Notes under the pieces: generated by a model | Told to the model about the DNA's origin: nothing | The model's input: the letters and a program-made list of their open reading frames with translations, nothing else | Databases searched by the model: none | Source of the DNA: Selenomonadaceae bacterium | Lineage (GTDB): Bacteria; Bacillota; Negativicutes; Selenomonadales; Selenomonadaceae | Direction: 5' to 3' | Assembly (NCBI GenBank): GCA_017453765.1 | Contig: JAFTEG010000364.1 | Span: 1 to 6,640 of the forward strand | DNA: 6,640 nucleotides | Shown: piece by piece, positions 1-6,375 of the stretch | How the letters are laid out: every line of letters begins with the position of its first letter | How positions within the stretch are numbered: position 1 is the stretch's first letter | Made by a program: the position numbers and the translations under genes

Positions 1-64
1 GCGTGAAATTTCGTTTAAAGAGCTGGTAAAAATTATGGTTGAATCGGACTTGAAAAAATATTGA
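1..64 (+). CDS. GDP-mannose 4,6-dehydratase, C-terminal end only (probable)
   Basis: Only the last 20 codons are in the window, read from base 2 and ending at TGA 62-64. The visible tail reads REISFKELVKIMVESDLKKY. The pattern F-K-E-L-V-x-I-M-V-x-x-D near the C-terminus is typical of GDP-mannose 4,6-dehydratases, extended-SDR enzymes that convert GDP-mannose to GDP-4-keto-6-deoxymannose for fucose, rhamnose or perosamine-type sugars. This is recognition from a short tail, so the call is tentative. The catalytic part lies upstream and cannot be checked. The gene stops 10 bases before the likely start of the next gene, in the same direction, which suggests one operon for nucleotide-sugar synthesis. 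Confidence 0.6.
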   Translation, partial: REISFKELVKIMVESDLKKY

Positions 65-74
65 GGTGAAGTTT

Positions 75-1375
75 ATGCGAATAGGAATTGTAGGGTTAGG
101 CTACGTCGGCTTGACTTTGGCAGTTGCGGCGGCGGACAGCGGCATTGAAGTTTTCGGCACGGAGATTAATCCTGACATTAAAGCGGCGCTGAAAAATAAT
201 CGCGCGCATTTTCATGAGACGGGATTAAATGAGTTAATCGAAGTTCACAACAATAAAAATTTTTTCTGCGTCGACAATTTTCCCGCCGATAAAAAATTTG
301 ACGCGTTCATTATCACGGTAGGGACGCCACTGCGTGAAAATTCAAAGACGCCGAATTTTGACGCGATAGAAAGCGCCGTGCGTTAAATTTCAAATGTTTA
401 TGACGGCAGTCAAGTTGTAATTCTGCGGTCAACCGTATCTGTGGGGACGACGCGAAAAATTATTTTGCCGCTGTTGGCTGAACTTACCGGTAAAAGCGCG
501 GAAGAAATTTTTGTCGGTATGTGTCCTGAGCGTACAGTTGAAGGCAAGGCGCTTGATGAATTGAAAAATTTACCGCAGATTGTAAGCGGCAACAACTCAA
601 CGGCGCTTGAAAAATGCACGCAACTTTTTGGCAAAATTACTTCTACCGTGTTGGCGGCAAACAGTCTTGAAGAAGCGGAGCTTGCCAAACTTTACTGCAA
701 CACGTACCGCGACATAACTTTTGCGATTGGCAACGCGTTTTGTTTGGCGGCACAGAGTTTCGGCGTAAACGGCGCTGACGTGATAAAACTTGCCAATTCC
801 GGCTACTCCCGCGCAGGTATACTTTCGCCCGGCTTTGTTGCGGGTCCGTGTCTTGAAAAGGACGCATACATTTTAACGAACAATATGCCGGAGTCTGAAA
901 GTAAAAAATTTATTTTGACTGCGCGGAAAATCAGCGAATCGTTGGAAGACGTTGTAGTCGATTGGGTGACGCGGCACGTTGAAAACTCTTCAAACAAGCC
1001 GCTGGTATTGTCGGGCATGGCTTTCAAAGGTCGTCCGGAAACTTCAGATCTGCGCGGCTCCTCGTCGGTAAACATAGCACGCAAACTGCAAAAGGGGGGG
1101 GGTACAGTGTAAGACTTCATGACTTTACCGCGTACCCTTCCGAAATGGCGAAATTAAATCTCGGCGAAGTCTTCACGGATTTAAATCAAGCTTGCGACGG
1201 CGCGGCGGCACTTTTGGTGTTGACGAACCATAAGCGCTACGAAGAATTTTTACCGTCGAATTTAAATTTAACAGTGCTTGACGTGTGGCAGGTTTGCAAA
1301 AAAATTCGTGACGGCAATTTTAAAAATTACTGCACGATTGGAAATTTGCTGATTGACGGGGAGGCGGCGCAATGA
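75..1375 (+). pseudogene. UDP-glucose/GDP-mannose dehydrogenase family protein, broken by a stop and a frameshift
   Basis: Members of this family oxidise the C6 alcohol of a UDP- or GDP-sugar to a uronic acid with two NAD+. ATG 75 is preferred because GAGGTGA (63-69) sits five bases upstream; GTG 66 is the alternative. Ignoring the lesions, about 433 codons cover the whole fold, a normal family length. The Rossmann motif GLGYVG is at residues 7-12, VGTP at 82-85, RSTV at 118-121, CPER at 150-153, the conserved Lys/Asn of AKLYCN at K205/N209, the catalytic Cys of GPCLEKD at C259, and FKGRPETSDLR at about 317-327. The frame is cut by TAA 384-386 (codon 104). It shifts at a run of nine G (1094-1102): the upstream frame stops at 1110-1112, while the homologous C-terminus (YSVRLHDF onward) continues in another frame to TGA 1373-1375. 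The CPERTVEGKAL stretch resembles N-acetylmannosaminuronate-type dehydrogenases, but the substrate cannot be fixed. Two independent lesions favour a pseudogene. Sequencing error at the G run or slippage switching remains possible. Confidence 0.85.
1094..1102 (+). repeat. poly-G tract (G9) at the frameshift site
   Basis: Nine consecutive G lie inside the dehydrogenase gene and are the longest G run in the window. Codons before it read in the frame of ATG 75, and the conserved C-terminus after it needs a different frame. Seven or ten G would restore one continuous frame (K-G-G-Y-S-V or K-G-G-G-Y-S-V). Runs of this length are prone to replication slippage and to base-calling or assembly error. 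Confidence 0.9.
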
Positions 1376-2367
1376 GACGCATAATTGTAACGGGCGGCAG
1401 TGGATTTATCGGCTATCATTTGGCGGCGCACTTGGCAAGTCAGCGTGATACCGAAGTGACGATTATCGACAATCACGCGCGCGGCACGTCCGATGAAATG
1501 TTTGAAAAGCTTATTTCGCGTGACAACGTGATTTTTTTGAAAGAGGATTTGACGGCGAAAAATTTTTACGCCAAACTGCACGGAAGGTATAATGAAATTT
1601 ACCACCTTGCCGCGATTAACGGTACCAAAAATTTTTATGAGCGTCCGTATGAAGTTCTGCGCGTCGGCATTTTGTCGCTTATGAATATTTTGGAATGGTG
1701 CAACAAGGAAAATTGCGGCGCGCTTTTATTTTCGTCGTCGTCTGAAGCTTATGCAGGCGCGGTGAATAATTTTTTGCATGAGCGTCCTGAATTTATTCCG
1801 AGCGCTGAAAATATGCCGCTTGTAGTAGATGACGTGATGAATCCGCGCTGGTCGTACGGCGGCAGTAAAATTGCGGGCGAACTTTTGACGGTGAATTATT
1901 GCCGCACGGTCGGCGTGCCGTTTAAAATTATTCGCTACCATAACGTCTACGGCATTCGTATGGGTTATGATCACGTCCTGCCGGAATTTTTCAAGCGCGT
2001 TTATGAAAAGGTCAATCCCTTCCCGATATTCGGCGGCGAAGAGACGCGGGCTTTCTGCGCGGTTGAAGATGCGGTTAAAGCGACGGAACTTGTAATGCTC
2101 AGCGAAAAATGCAACGGCGAAATTGTACATATCGGCAACAGTTCACGCGAAATTAAAATTATCGACTTGCTGAAGTTGGTGTTGGACATTGCGGGCTACA
2201 AGCCGAAAATTGAAATTCACCCTGCGCCTGCAGGTTGCGTAATGCGGCGTTGTCCCAATACCGAAAAACTTTTTTCATTGACCGGCTTTAAGGCGGAAAA
2301 AACTTTGGAAGAAACTCTGCCGCCAATGTATGAATGGTACGTTAAGGCTTACGAATCGCGCAGGTAG
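1372..2367 (+). CDS. NAD-dependent epimerase/dehydratase (extended SDR)
   Basis: A 331-residue extended short-chain dehydrogenase/reductase, normal length for nucleotide-sugar epimerases, dehydratases and decarboxylases. The N-terminal NAD-binding glycine motif TGGSGFIG is at residues 7-14, a DNHARG segment follows beta-strand 2, and YHLAA precedes strand 4. The catalytic triad candidates are the serine in FSSSSEAY (about S123), Y162 and K166 of YGGSK. RYHNVYG near residue 190 is the usual substrate-domain entry motif. ATG 1372 overlaps the stop of the broken dehydrogenase by ATGA and has GGGGAGG (1358-1364) seven bases upstream. If the dehydrogenase once made a UDP-uronic acid, this enzyme could act next as a uronate decarboxylase or C4 epimerase, but the sequence does not decide between these. 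The end codons (WYVKAYESRR) lie in copy A of a local repeat. Translational coupling to the broken gene may reduce its expression. Confidence 0.9.
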   Translation: MRRIIVTGGSGFIGYHLAAHLASQRDTEVTIIDNHARGTSDEMFEKLISRDNVIFLKEDLTAKNFYAKLHGRYNEIYHLAAINGTKNFYERPYEVLRVGILSLMNILEWCNKENCGALLFSSSSEAYAGAVNNFLHERPEFIPSAENMPLVVDDVMNPRWSYGGSKIAGELLTVNYCRTVGVPFKIIRYHNVYGIRMGYDHVLPEFFKRVYEKVNPFPIFGGEETRAFCAVEDAVKATELVMLSEKCNGEIVHIGNSSREIKIIDLLKLVLDIAGYKPKIEIHPAPAGCVMRRCPNTEKLFSLTGFKAEKTLEETLPPMYEWYVKAYESRR

Positions 2368-2435
2368 AAAGCTTATGAATCGGCACGTTAAGGCTTATGT
2401 AACGGTACGCTAAAGTTTATGAATCGCGCAGGTAG
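2336..2435. repeat. degenerate direct-repeat cluster spanning two convergent gene ends
   Basis: The outer copies, 2336-2367 and 2404-2435, match at 28 of 32 positions, and the four differences are all transitions. Between them lie two shorter, more diverged copies (about 2363-2382 and 2383-2403) that share the core A-A-G-G/C-T-T-A-T/C-G. The first outer copy encodes the end of the SDR protein and its stop on the plus strand. Part of the second encodes the last residues and stop of the ROK protein on the minus strand. I see no strong stem followed by a T run, so I do not call a terminator here. Confidence 0.8.
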
Positions 2436-3283
2436 TGTACAAGAGCGCCGATTAAATTTGCGTCATTCAAAAATTTACACGGCACCACCTCGACGCGATT
2501 AAACTCAATCGGCGACGCGGCATAAACTTTTTTCAAATTGTCACGAATCGAATCGATAAAAATTTTTTGAGCGCTGATACCGCCGCCAATCGCGAACTTG
2601 GCAACGTCGATAATCAGCTGAATATCAAAAATCCTCTCGGCAATACGGCGCGTGAACCTGTCAAGGCAGGCAAGCGCGTCTTTTTCATTTTCACTCACGG
2701 CACGGAAAAAATCTTCGCCGCTTACGTTTTCTGTTGACAAATTTTTAATCTGCGCGTACCCTTGCAAAAGTGCGGGGACACTGCATTCAGCGCTGAAAAT
2801 TTTTCCACTGCCGGAGCCGGTAAAAGAAATTTCGCCGGCGGAATTGTTAAAGCCCCTGCGTATGGATTTATTTTCGACGAAGGCGCCGCCTATCATCGTG
2901 CCGAAAACCATTACAAAGCCGTCCGCAACGTCGGCAAGTGCGCCGAATTTCGCCTCCGCCAACGCCGCGCACCGTGCATCGTTTTCAATCGTGACGCGGC
3001 ACTTGCAAATTTCGCCGAGTTCATGGACAATATTACAGCCGTCATTGAAACCGAACGCCGCGCTTTTTACACAAACACCACGCGCAGAATCAATAACGCC
3101 CGGCATTGAAAGCGCTATACCTTCCGCGTTGCAACTTTGGTAGAGTTTACTAATCGCGTTAAAAAAATTTTCACGCGTATCATTCGGCGCAGGGATTTTG
3201 CCGCGCTTACCAATTTTCGCGACTTCATTCATTACGGCGTATTTTATAAAAGTGCCGCCGATATCGACAGTTAATATTTGCAT
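2417..3283 (-). CDS. ROK family sugar kinase-like protein
   Basis: A 288-residue protein of the ROK (repressor, ORF, kinase) family, cytoplasmic, predicted to phosphorylate a hexose or amino sugar with ATP. The phosphate-binding loop DIGGTFIK is at residues 7-14, LSMPGVID at 58-65, and the ENDA motif with the catalytic-base aspartate D102 at 100-103. GTMIGGAFV (128-136), AGE (149-151) and IGGGIS (232-237) follow in the usual order. No N-terminal helix-turn-helix is present, since the kinase domain starts at residue 1, which argues for an enzyme rather than a repressor. The zinc motif CxCGxxGCxE found in many ROK proteins is missing: the region after AGE reads ISFTGSGSG with a single Cys (C167). 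ATG 3283 is preceded on this strand by GGAG eight bases upstream. The gene is convergent with the SDR gene and divergent from the Nif3-like gene. The substrate is unknown; a glucokinase or N-acetylmannosamine kinase role would suit the context. Confidence 0.87.
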   Translation of the reverse strand: MQILTVDIGGTFIKYAVMNEVAKIGKRGKIPAPNDTRENFFNAISKLYQSCNAEGIALSMPGVIDSARGVCVKSAAFGFNDGCNIVHELGEICKCRVTIENDARCAALAEAKFGALADVADGFVMVFGTMIGGAFVENKSIRRGFNNSAGEISFTGSGSGKIFSAECSVPALLQGYAQIKNLSTENVSGEDFFRAVSENEKDALACLDRFTRRIAERIFDIQLIIDVAKFAIGGGISAQKIFIDSIRDNLKKVYAASPIEFNRVEVVPCKFLNDANLIGALVHYLRDS

Positions 3284-3300
3284 TTAATCAGCTCCGTTTA

Positions 3301-3379
3301 GATCGATAGATCGATAGATCAATGGATCGATAGTGACTAGATCGATAGTGACTAGATCGATAGTGACTAGATCGATAGT
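3301..3379. repeat. GATCGATA tandem array (8-bp and 15-bp units) in a divergent intergenic region
   Basis: The array starts with 8-bp units: GATCGATA at 3301 and 3309, a variant GATCAATG at 3317, and GATCGATA at 3325. The last of these opens a 15-bp unit, GATCGATAGTGACTA, repeated perfectly three times (3325-3339, 3340-3354, 3355-3369), followed by its first ten bases at 3370-3379. Each 15-mer holds two small palindromes, ATCGAT and TAGTGACTA. There are seven GATC sites in about 75 bases. The array fills most of the 129-bp gap between the divergent ROK and Nif3-like genes, where promoters for both are expected. I see no convincing -35/-10 pair; TAGAAT (3379-3384) and TAATAT (3392-3397) are only possible -10 elements for the right-hand gene. 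Confidence 0.95.
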
Positions 3380-3412
3380 AGAATAGCAATCTAATATGAA
3401 AGGAAAATTATT

Positions 3413-4210
3413 TTGAAGAAAGTAAAAGTTCAAAGCATTGCCGAAATTATGAATCGCATTGCGCCGCGCCAACTTGCAGAAGAGTGGGACAATCCCGGAC
3501 TTTTGGTCGGCAGTTTTGCGGCGGAAGTCGATAAAGTTTTTGTCTGTCTTGACGTTACGGACGAAACCGTAGAAAGTGCCGTCGATTTCGGCGCGAATCT
3601 AATTATAGCGCATCACCCCGTAATTTTCCGCGCTGTAAAAAATTTTCGTACCGACTTGCCGCTTGGTCATAAACTTGCAACGCTGATAAAAAATGATATC
3701 GCCGTTTTTGCCGCGCATACAAACCTTGATTCGGCGGAAGGCGGCGTCAATGACGTACTTGCAGAAAAAATTGGACTGCACGACGTGAAACCTTTTGACG
3801 AAGAAAATTCGCTCGGTCGAATCGGTTACCTTGCCGAAAAAATGACGGCGGAGGATTTTGCGCGTCACGTTGCGAAGGCTTTAAATGTTGACGTGCGACT
3901 GGTTAAAGCCGGTGACTTTATGATTGAGAAGGTCGGACTTTGCAGCGGCGCGGGCAGTGAATTTATCGGCACGGCAAAATTTCACGGCGCGGACGCTTTT
4001 GTTACCGGCGACGTTAAATATCACGAGGCTCAAAGTGCCGTTGAAAGTAAAATTCATGTGATTGACGCGGGACATTTTGCTACGGAATTTCCCGTTGTTC
4101 ACGCGCTTGCCGAAATGTTGAAGGCGGAATTTGACAAGCTAAATTATAATGTGGAAATTGCGGAGGATACAACTTCGCGCGACGTTTTCAAATTTTGTTG
4201 CCGAGATTAG
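3413..4210 (+). CDS. Nif3-like dinuclear metal center protein
   Basis: A 265-residue member of the Nif3/YbgI/YqfO family, widely conserved toroidal hexamers binding two divalent metals per subunit. The biochemical role is poorly settled; some members are labelled GTP cyclohydrolase 1 type 2 homologues. EEWDNPGLLVG is at residues 23-33. The metal ligands can be placed at H67/H68 (AHHP), D106 (HTNLD), and H221/E225 (DAGHFATE). GDVKYHEA is at 199-206. The length matches the short E. coli YbgI-like form without the PII-like insertion of longer Firmicute versions. The start is TTG 3413, with AAAGGA (3399-3404) eight bases upstream and no better start near the family N-terminus. It is the first gene of a likely unit with the two genes that follow, and its upstream region is the GATCGATA array. 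Confidence 0.93.
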   Translation: MKKVKVQSIAEIMNRIAPRQLAEEWDNPGLLVGSFAAEVDKVFVCLDVTDETVESAVDFGANLIIAHHPVIFRAVKNFRTDLPLGHKLATLIKNDIAVFAAHTNLDSAEGGVNDVLAEKIGLHDVKPFDEENSLGRIGYLAEKMTAEDFARHVAKALNVDVRLVKAGDFMIEKVGLCSGAGSEFIGTAKFHGADAFVTGDVKYHEAQSAVESKIHVIDAGHFATEFPVVHALAEMLKAEFDKLNYNVEIAEDTTSRDVFKFCCRD

Positions 4211-4228
4211 AATTTTATTATAAAATTC
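4210..4228. repeat. AT-rich perfect palindrome between the Nif3-like and DUF5672 genes
   Basis: GAATTTTAT and ATAAAATTC are exact inverted copies separated by one base, directly after the TAG of the Nif3-like gene. As RNA it could form a weak A/U-rich stem of about seven pairs. It has no GC-rich stem and no clean T run, so it is not a convincing terminator. It could be a binding site, an mRNA processing signal or chance in AT-rich spacer. Confidence 0.5.
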
Positions 4229-4261
4229 GCGCGTAAAATATTTGAAAGGAAAGTGTAGTTA

Positions 4262-5404
4262 ATGCCGGTCAATGCCGCCGTTGTCATTCCGATTTACAAG
4301 GAAAGGCTGAACGAACTTGAAAAAATTTCTCTCGCGCAGGTTCAAAAAATTTTAGGCAAGTACCAAGTAATTTTCGTGGCGCCGGAAGGTTTGAAATGCA
4401 ACTACCTTATGGCTGGTTGTCGACTTTATTATTTTCCGCCGCAATTTTTTCAAAGTGTCGGCACGTACAATATTTTGATGAAACACCCGCTTTTTTACAA
4501 GGCGTTTTTTGCGTACGAATACATTTTGATTTATCAGCTTGACGCCTTTGTATTTTCTGACATGCTGGAATATTTTTGTTCGCTCGGCTATGACTATATC
4601 GGCGCGGCGTGGTATCCTTTGCGAAAAGTGGACTTTAACGGCAAGCAGTACAAAATCGGTGGAGGCAACGGCAGCTTTTCACTTCGCAATGTCACGAAAT
4701 TTTATAATTTGATTCTTAACCATACGAATATTTTTTCGCCAAAGTCGTCCGCGCCTGAAGATAATCTTTTCGCACTTTGCGGCATTTTGTACCCTGACGA
4801 ATTTAAAGTCGCTCCGCTTAAAACCGCGTACAAATTTTCTGTAGAGGTTCTTCCGCGCAGGTTTGTAAATAAAAACGGCGGCGCGTTGCCTTTCGGCTGT
4901 CATGACTGGTACAAAGCCGATGCGAATTTTTATGTAGACACGTTTTTAAAATTCGGCTATGATTTAAAGCCGTTGCGCGAACAACTTCAGAGTCTGTCCT
5001 TTTCATTGTGTCGGCAAAATTTAACAATTCACGCCTGTAAACGCTTGATTCGCAGACTTCAGCGCGACGAATCTGTTTTAAAATATCTTTTAAAAAATCG
5101 GTACGCCACCATTCGCGTGATTCGTAACCCCGTTGCAATGAGGATTTTTGCGCGGCTGATTCTTGAAAATTCCAATTTAAGCGACGAAATTTTTTTCTAC
5201 AACGAAGATGAGCAAGATATTTTGATTCAAGATTTAAAATTGGAGCGAACGCCGCACCTGCTGATAACGCCGCGTGATGATATTGATAAAAAATTGATTG
5301 AGGAATTAACCAAGCGCAGGATAACTTACGGTACGCGCGTTGTAACTTTTTGGCATGAGTATTTGAATTACTGTGAAAAAAAATTAAAAAATCTCGGCAA
5401 ATAA
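4262..5404 (+). CDS. DUF5672 family glycosyltransferase-like protein with extra C-terminal region
   Basis: A 380-residue protein with no signal peptide or clear membrane segment. Residues 1-250 show the pattern I associate with DUF5672, a glycosyltransferase-like family usually found near glycan genes. VVIPIYK is at 7-13, YEYILIYQLDAFVF at 85-98 (D94 in the place of a metal/nucleotide-binding aspartate), GYDYIGAAW at 109-117, GGGNGSFSLR at 133-142, PEDNLF at 165-170 and FGCHDW at 211-216. The usual inferred role is transfer of a sugar to a surface glycan, but the donor and acceptor are unknown. Residues 251-380 form a basic helical part (RLIRRLQRDESVLKYLLKNR) and then an acidic/mixed stretch (EIFFYNEDEQDILIQDLKLE), which I cannot assign. 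ATG 4262 has AAAGGA (4245-4250) 11 bases upstream, slightly long spacing. It follows the Nif3-like gene by 51 bases and precedes aroE by 25, so co-transcription is likely. Confidence 0.8.
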   Translation: MPVNAAVVIPIYKERLNELEKISLAQVQKILGKYQVIFVAPEGLKCNYLMAGCRLYYFPPQFFQSVGTYNILMKHPLFYKAFFAYEYILIYQLDAFVFSDMLEYFCSLGYDYIGAAWYPLRKVDFNGKQYKIGGGNGSFSLRNVTKFYNLILNHTNIFSPKSSAPEDNLFALCGILYPDEFKVAPLKTAYKFSVEVLPRRFVNKNGGALPFGCHDWYKADANFYVDTFLKFGYDLKPLREQLQSLSFSLCRQNLTIHACKRLIRRLQRDESVLKYLLKNRYATIRVIRNPVAMRIFARLILENSNLSDEIFFYNEDEQDILIQDLKLERTPHLLITPRDDIDKKLIEELTKRRITYGTRVVTFWHEYLNYCEKKLKNLGK

Positions 5405-5429
5405 CTTTTGAAAGAAAGGTGAAATAAAT

Positions 5430-6290
5430 TTGAGATCCACTGAAATAAAAAATTTTGGAATAATCGGCTGGCCAATCGGTCATTCATTTTCGCCGAAAAT
5501 GTACATGGCGGCATTCAAGGACGCGGGCTTTCATTGCTACAACTACATACCTTTCCCCGTGCGTTCGGGGCGGCTTATGCTGGCGGTCGACGGCATGAAG
5601 GGGCTGAACTTTCGCGGCTTTAACGTGACGATTCCGCATAAAACTGACGTGATTTCATACCTTGACGCGGTGGACGCGGACGCGGTGGTTTGTGGCGCGG
5701 TTAATACCGTTGTAAATGACGGCGGCATGTTGACCGGCTACAACACGGACGTCACGGGATTTTTGGCGTCACTGCGTGAAGCGGACTTTGTGCCGGACGG
5801 TTGCAACGCCGTAATTTTAGGTGCAGGCGGCGCGGCTCGCGCAGTGGTATGGGGATTTTGCAAACGCCGCGCCAATTCCATAACTATCGGCGCTCGAAGT
5901 CTTGAACGTGCAAAAAAACTTGCCGGTGATTTTATGGTTTACGGCAATGTTCAAGGCACCGAATGGACGACGGAAGATTTTATTTACTCAATGAAACGCG
6001 CAGATATTTTGATTAACACGACGCCGCTTGGAATGTTTCCCAGTGTCGACGAAATGCCGCCGGTTGACTTGAAACTTTTGCCGGACGGTGCTCTTGTCTA
6101 CGACGTGGTTTACAATCCGATTCAGACAAAACTTTTAAAGACCGCCGCCGAATTAGGTTATCCCGCATTTCCGGGCTTGCCGATGTTGCTTTTGCAGGGC
6201 AAGGAGGCGTACCGACTTTTTACCGGCGAATTGCCGAATCTTGAAGTTATGCGGCAGATTGTTGACGAGAGAATTGAAGGCAGACTGTAG
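5430..6290 (+). CDS. aroE: shikimate dehydrogenase (NADP+)
   Basis: AroE reduces 3-dehydroshikimate to shikimate with NADPH in the cytoplasm, the fourth step of chorismate and aromatic amino acid synthesis. The 286 residues match the family length. The shikimate-binding serines S19 and S21 lie in GHSFSP (17-22), NVTIPHK (65-71) carries the catalytic K71, and NTD (105-107) in GYNTDVTGF carries the partner D107. The dinucleotide loop GAGGAARA is at 131-138, INTTPLGM at 195-202, and the closing helix motif GLPMLLLQGKEAY at 249-261 carries Q256. No key residue is missing. The start is TTG 5430, with AAAGGTGA (5415-5422) seven bases upstream; it places the family core GIIGWPIGHS at residue 10, as expected. 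It is probably the last gene of the unit beginning with the Nif3-like gene, and no other aro gene is in the window. Confidence 0.96.
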   Translation: MRSTEIKNFGIIGWPIGHSFSPKMYMAAFKDAGFHCYNYIPFPVRSGRLMLAVDGMKGLNFRGFNVTIPHKTDVISYLDAVDADAVVCGAVNTVVNDGGMLTGYNTDVTGFLASLREADFVPDGCNAVILGAGGAARAVVWGFCKRRANSITIGARSLERAKKLAGDFMVYGNVQGTEWTTEDFIYSMKRADILINTTPLGMFPSVDEMPPVDLKLLPDGALVYDVVYNPIQTKLLKTAAELGYPAFPGLPMLLLQGKEAYRLFTGELPNLEVMRQIVDERIEGRL

Positions 6291-6291
6291 G

Positions 6292-6312
6292 GGATTAAGG
6301 ATTAAGGATTAA
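6292..6312. repeat. 7-bp tandem repeat GGATTAA x3
   Basis: Three perfect consecutive copies of GGATTAA (6292-6298, 6299-6305, 6306-6312) begin two bases after the aroE stop, in the 85-bp gap before the next ORF. No terminator-like stem was found with it. Confidence 0.9.
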
Positions 6313-6350
6313 GAATGTAAAGGTTAGAATTAATTTCTACAAGCTACCGG

Positions 6351-6364
6351 CTAACAGCTAACAG
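6351..6364. repeat. 7-bp tandem repeat CTAACAG x2
   Basis: Two perfect consecutive copies of CTAACAG (6351-6357, 6358-6364), just upstream of the next ORF. The second copy ends inside the probable ribosome binding site of that ORF (AGAGG, 6363-6367), so a change in copy number would alter the leader close to the translation start. Confidence 0.75.
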
Positions 6365-6375
6365 AGGTTTAAACT

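Noticed and set aside
66..74. GTG 66 as the start of the dehydrogenase gene
   Set aside because: The site GAGGTGA at 63-69 overlaps this GTG and is correctly spaced for ATG 75, which also puts the Rossmann strand at the usual N-terminal position.
2386..2404. Hairpin CGTTA...TAACG as terminator between the convergent genes
   Set aside because: It has only a five-base stem, a nine-base loop and no T run, and it is explained by the repeat cluster.
2652..3143. Plus-strand open frame of 163 codons
   Set aside because: It is antisense to the ROK gene, which shows ordered motifs. The serine/alanine-rich translation is typical of a shadow frame.
3301..3379. Possible CRISPR array
   Set aside because: Units of 8 and 15 bp are directly adjacent with no unique spacers, and no cas gene is nearby.
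3284..3472. Minus-strand frame of 62 codons encoding five-residue repeats (TIDLV), in frame with the ROK gene and ending just before its ATG
   Set aside because: It is the 15-bp DNA array read as codons, overlaps the start of the Nif3-like gene, and has no family-like sequence. A stop (3286-3284) separates it from the ROK start.
4818..5483. Minus-strand open frame of 221 codons
   Set aside because: It is antisense to the DUF5672 gene and the start of aroE, which have clear family motifs. Its composition is that of a shadow frame.
6325..6339. TAGAA/TTCTA stem after aroE as terminator
   Set aside because: It has five A/T-rich pairs with no T run and is too weak to support.
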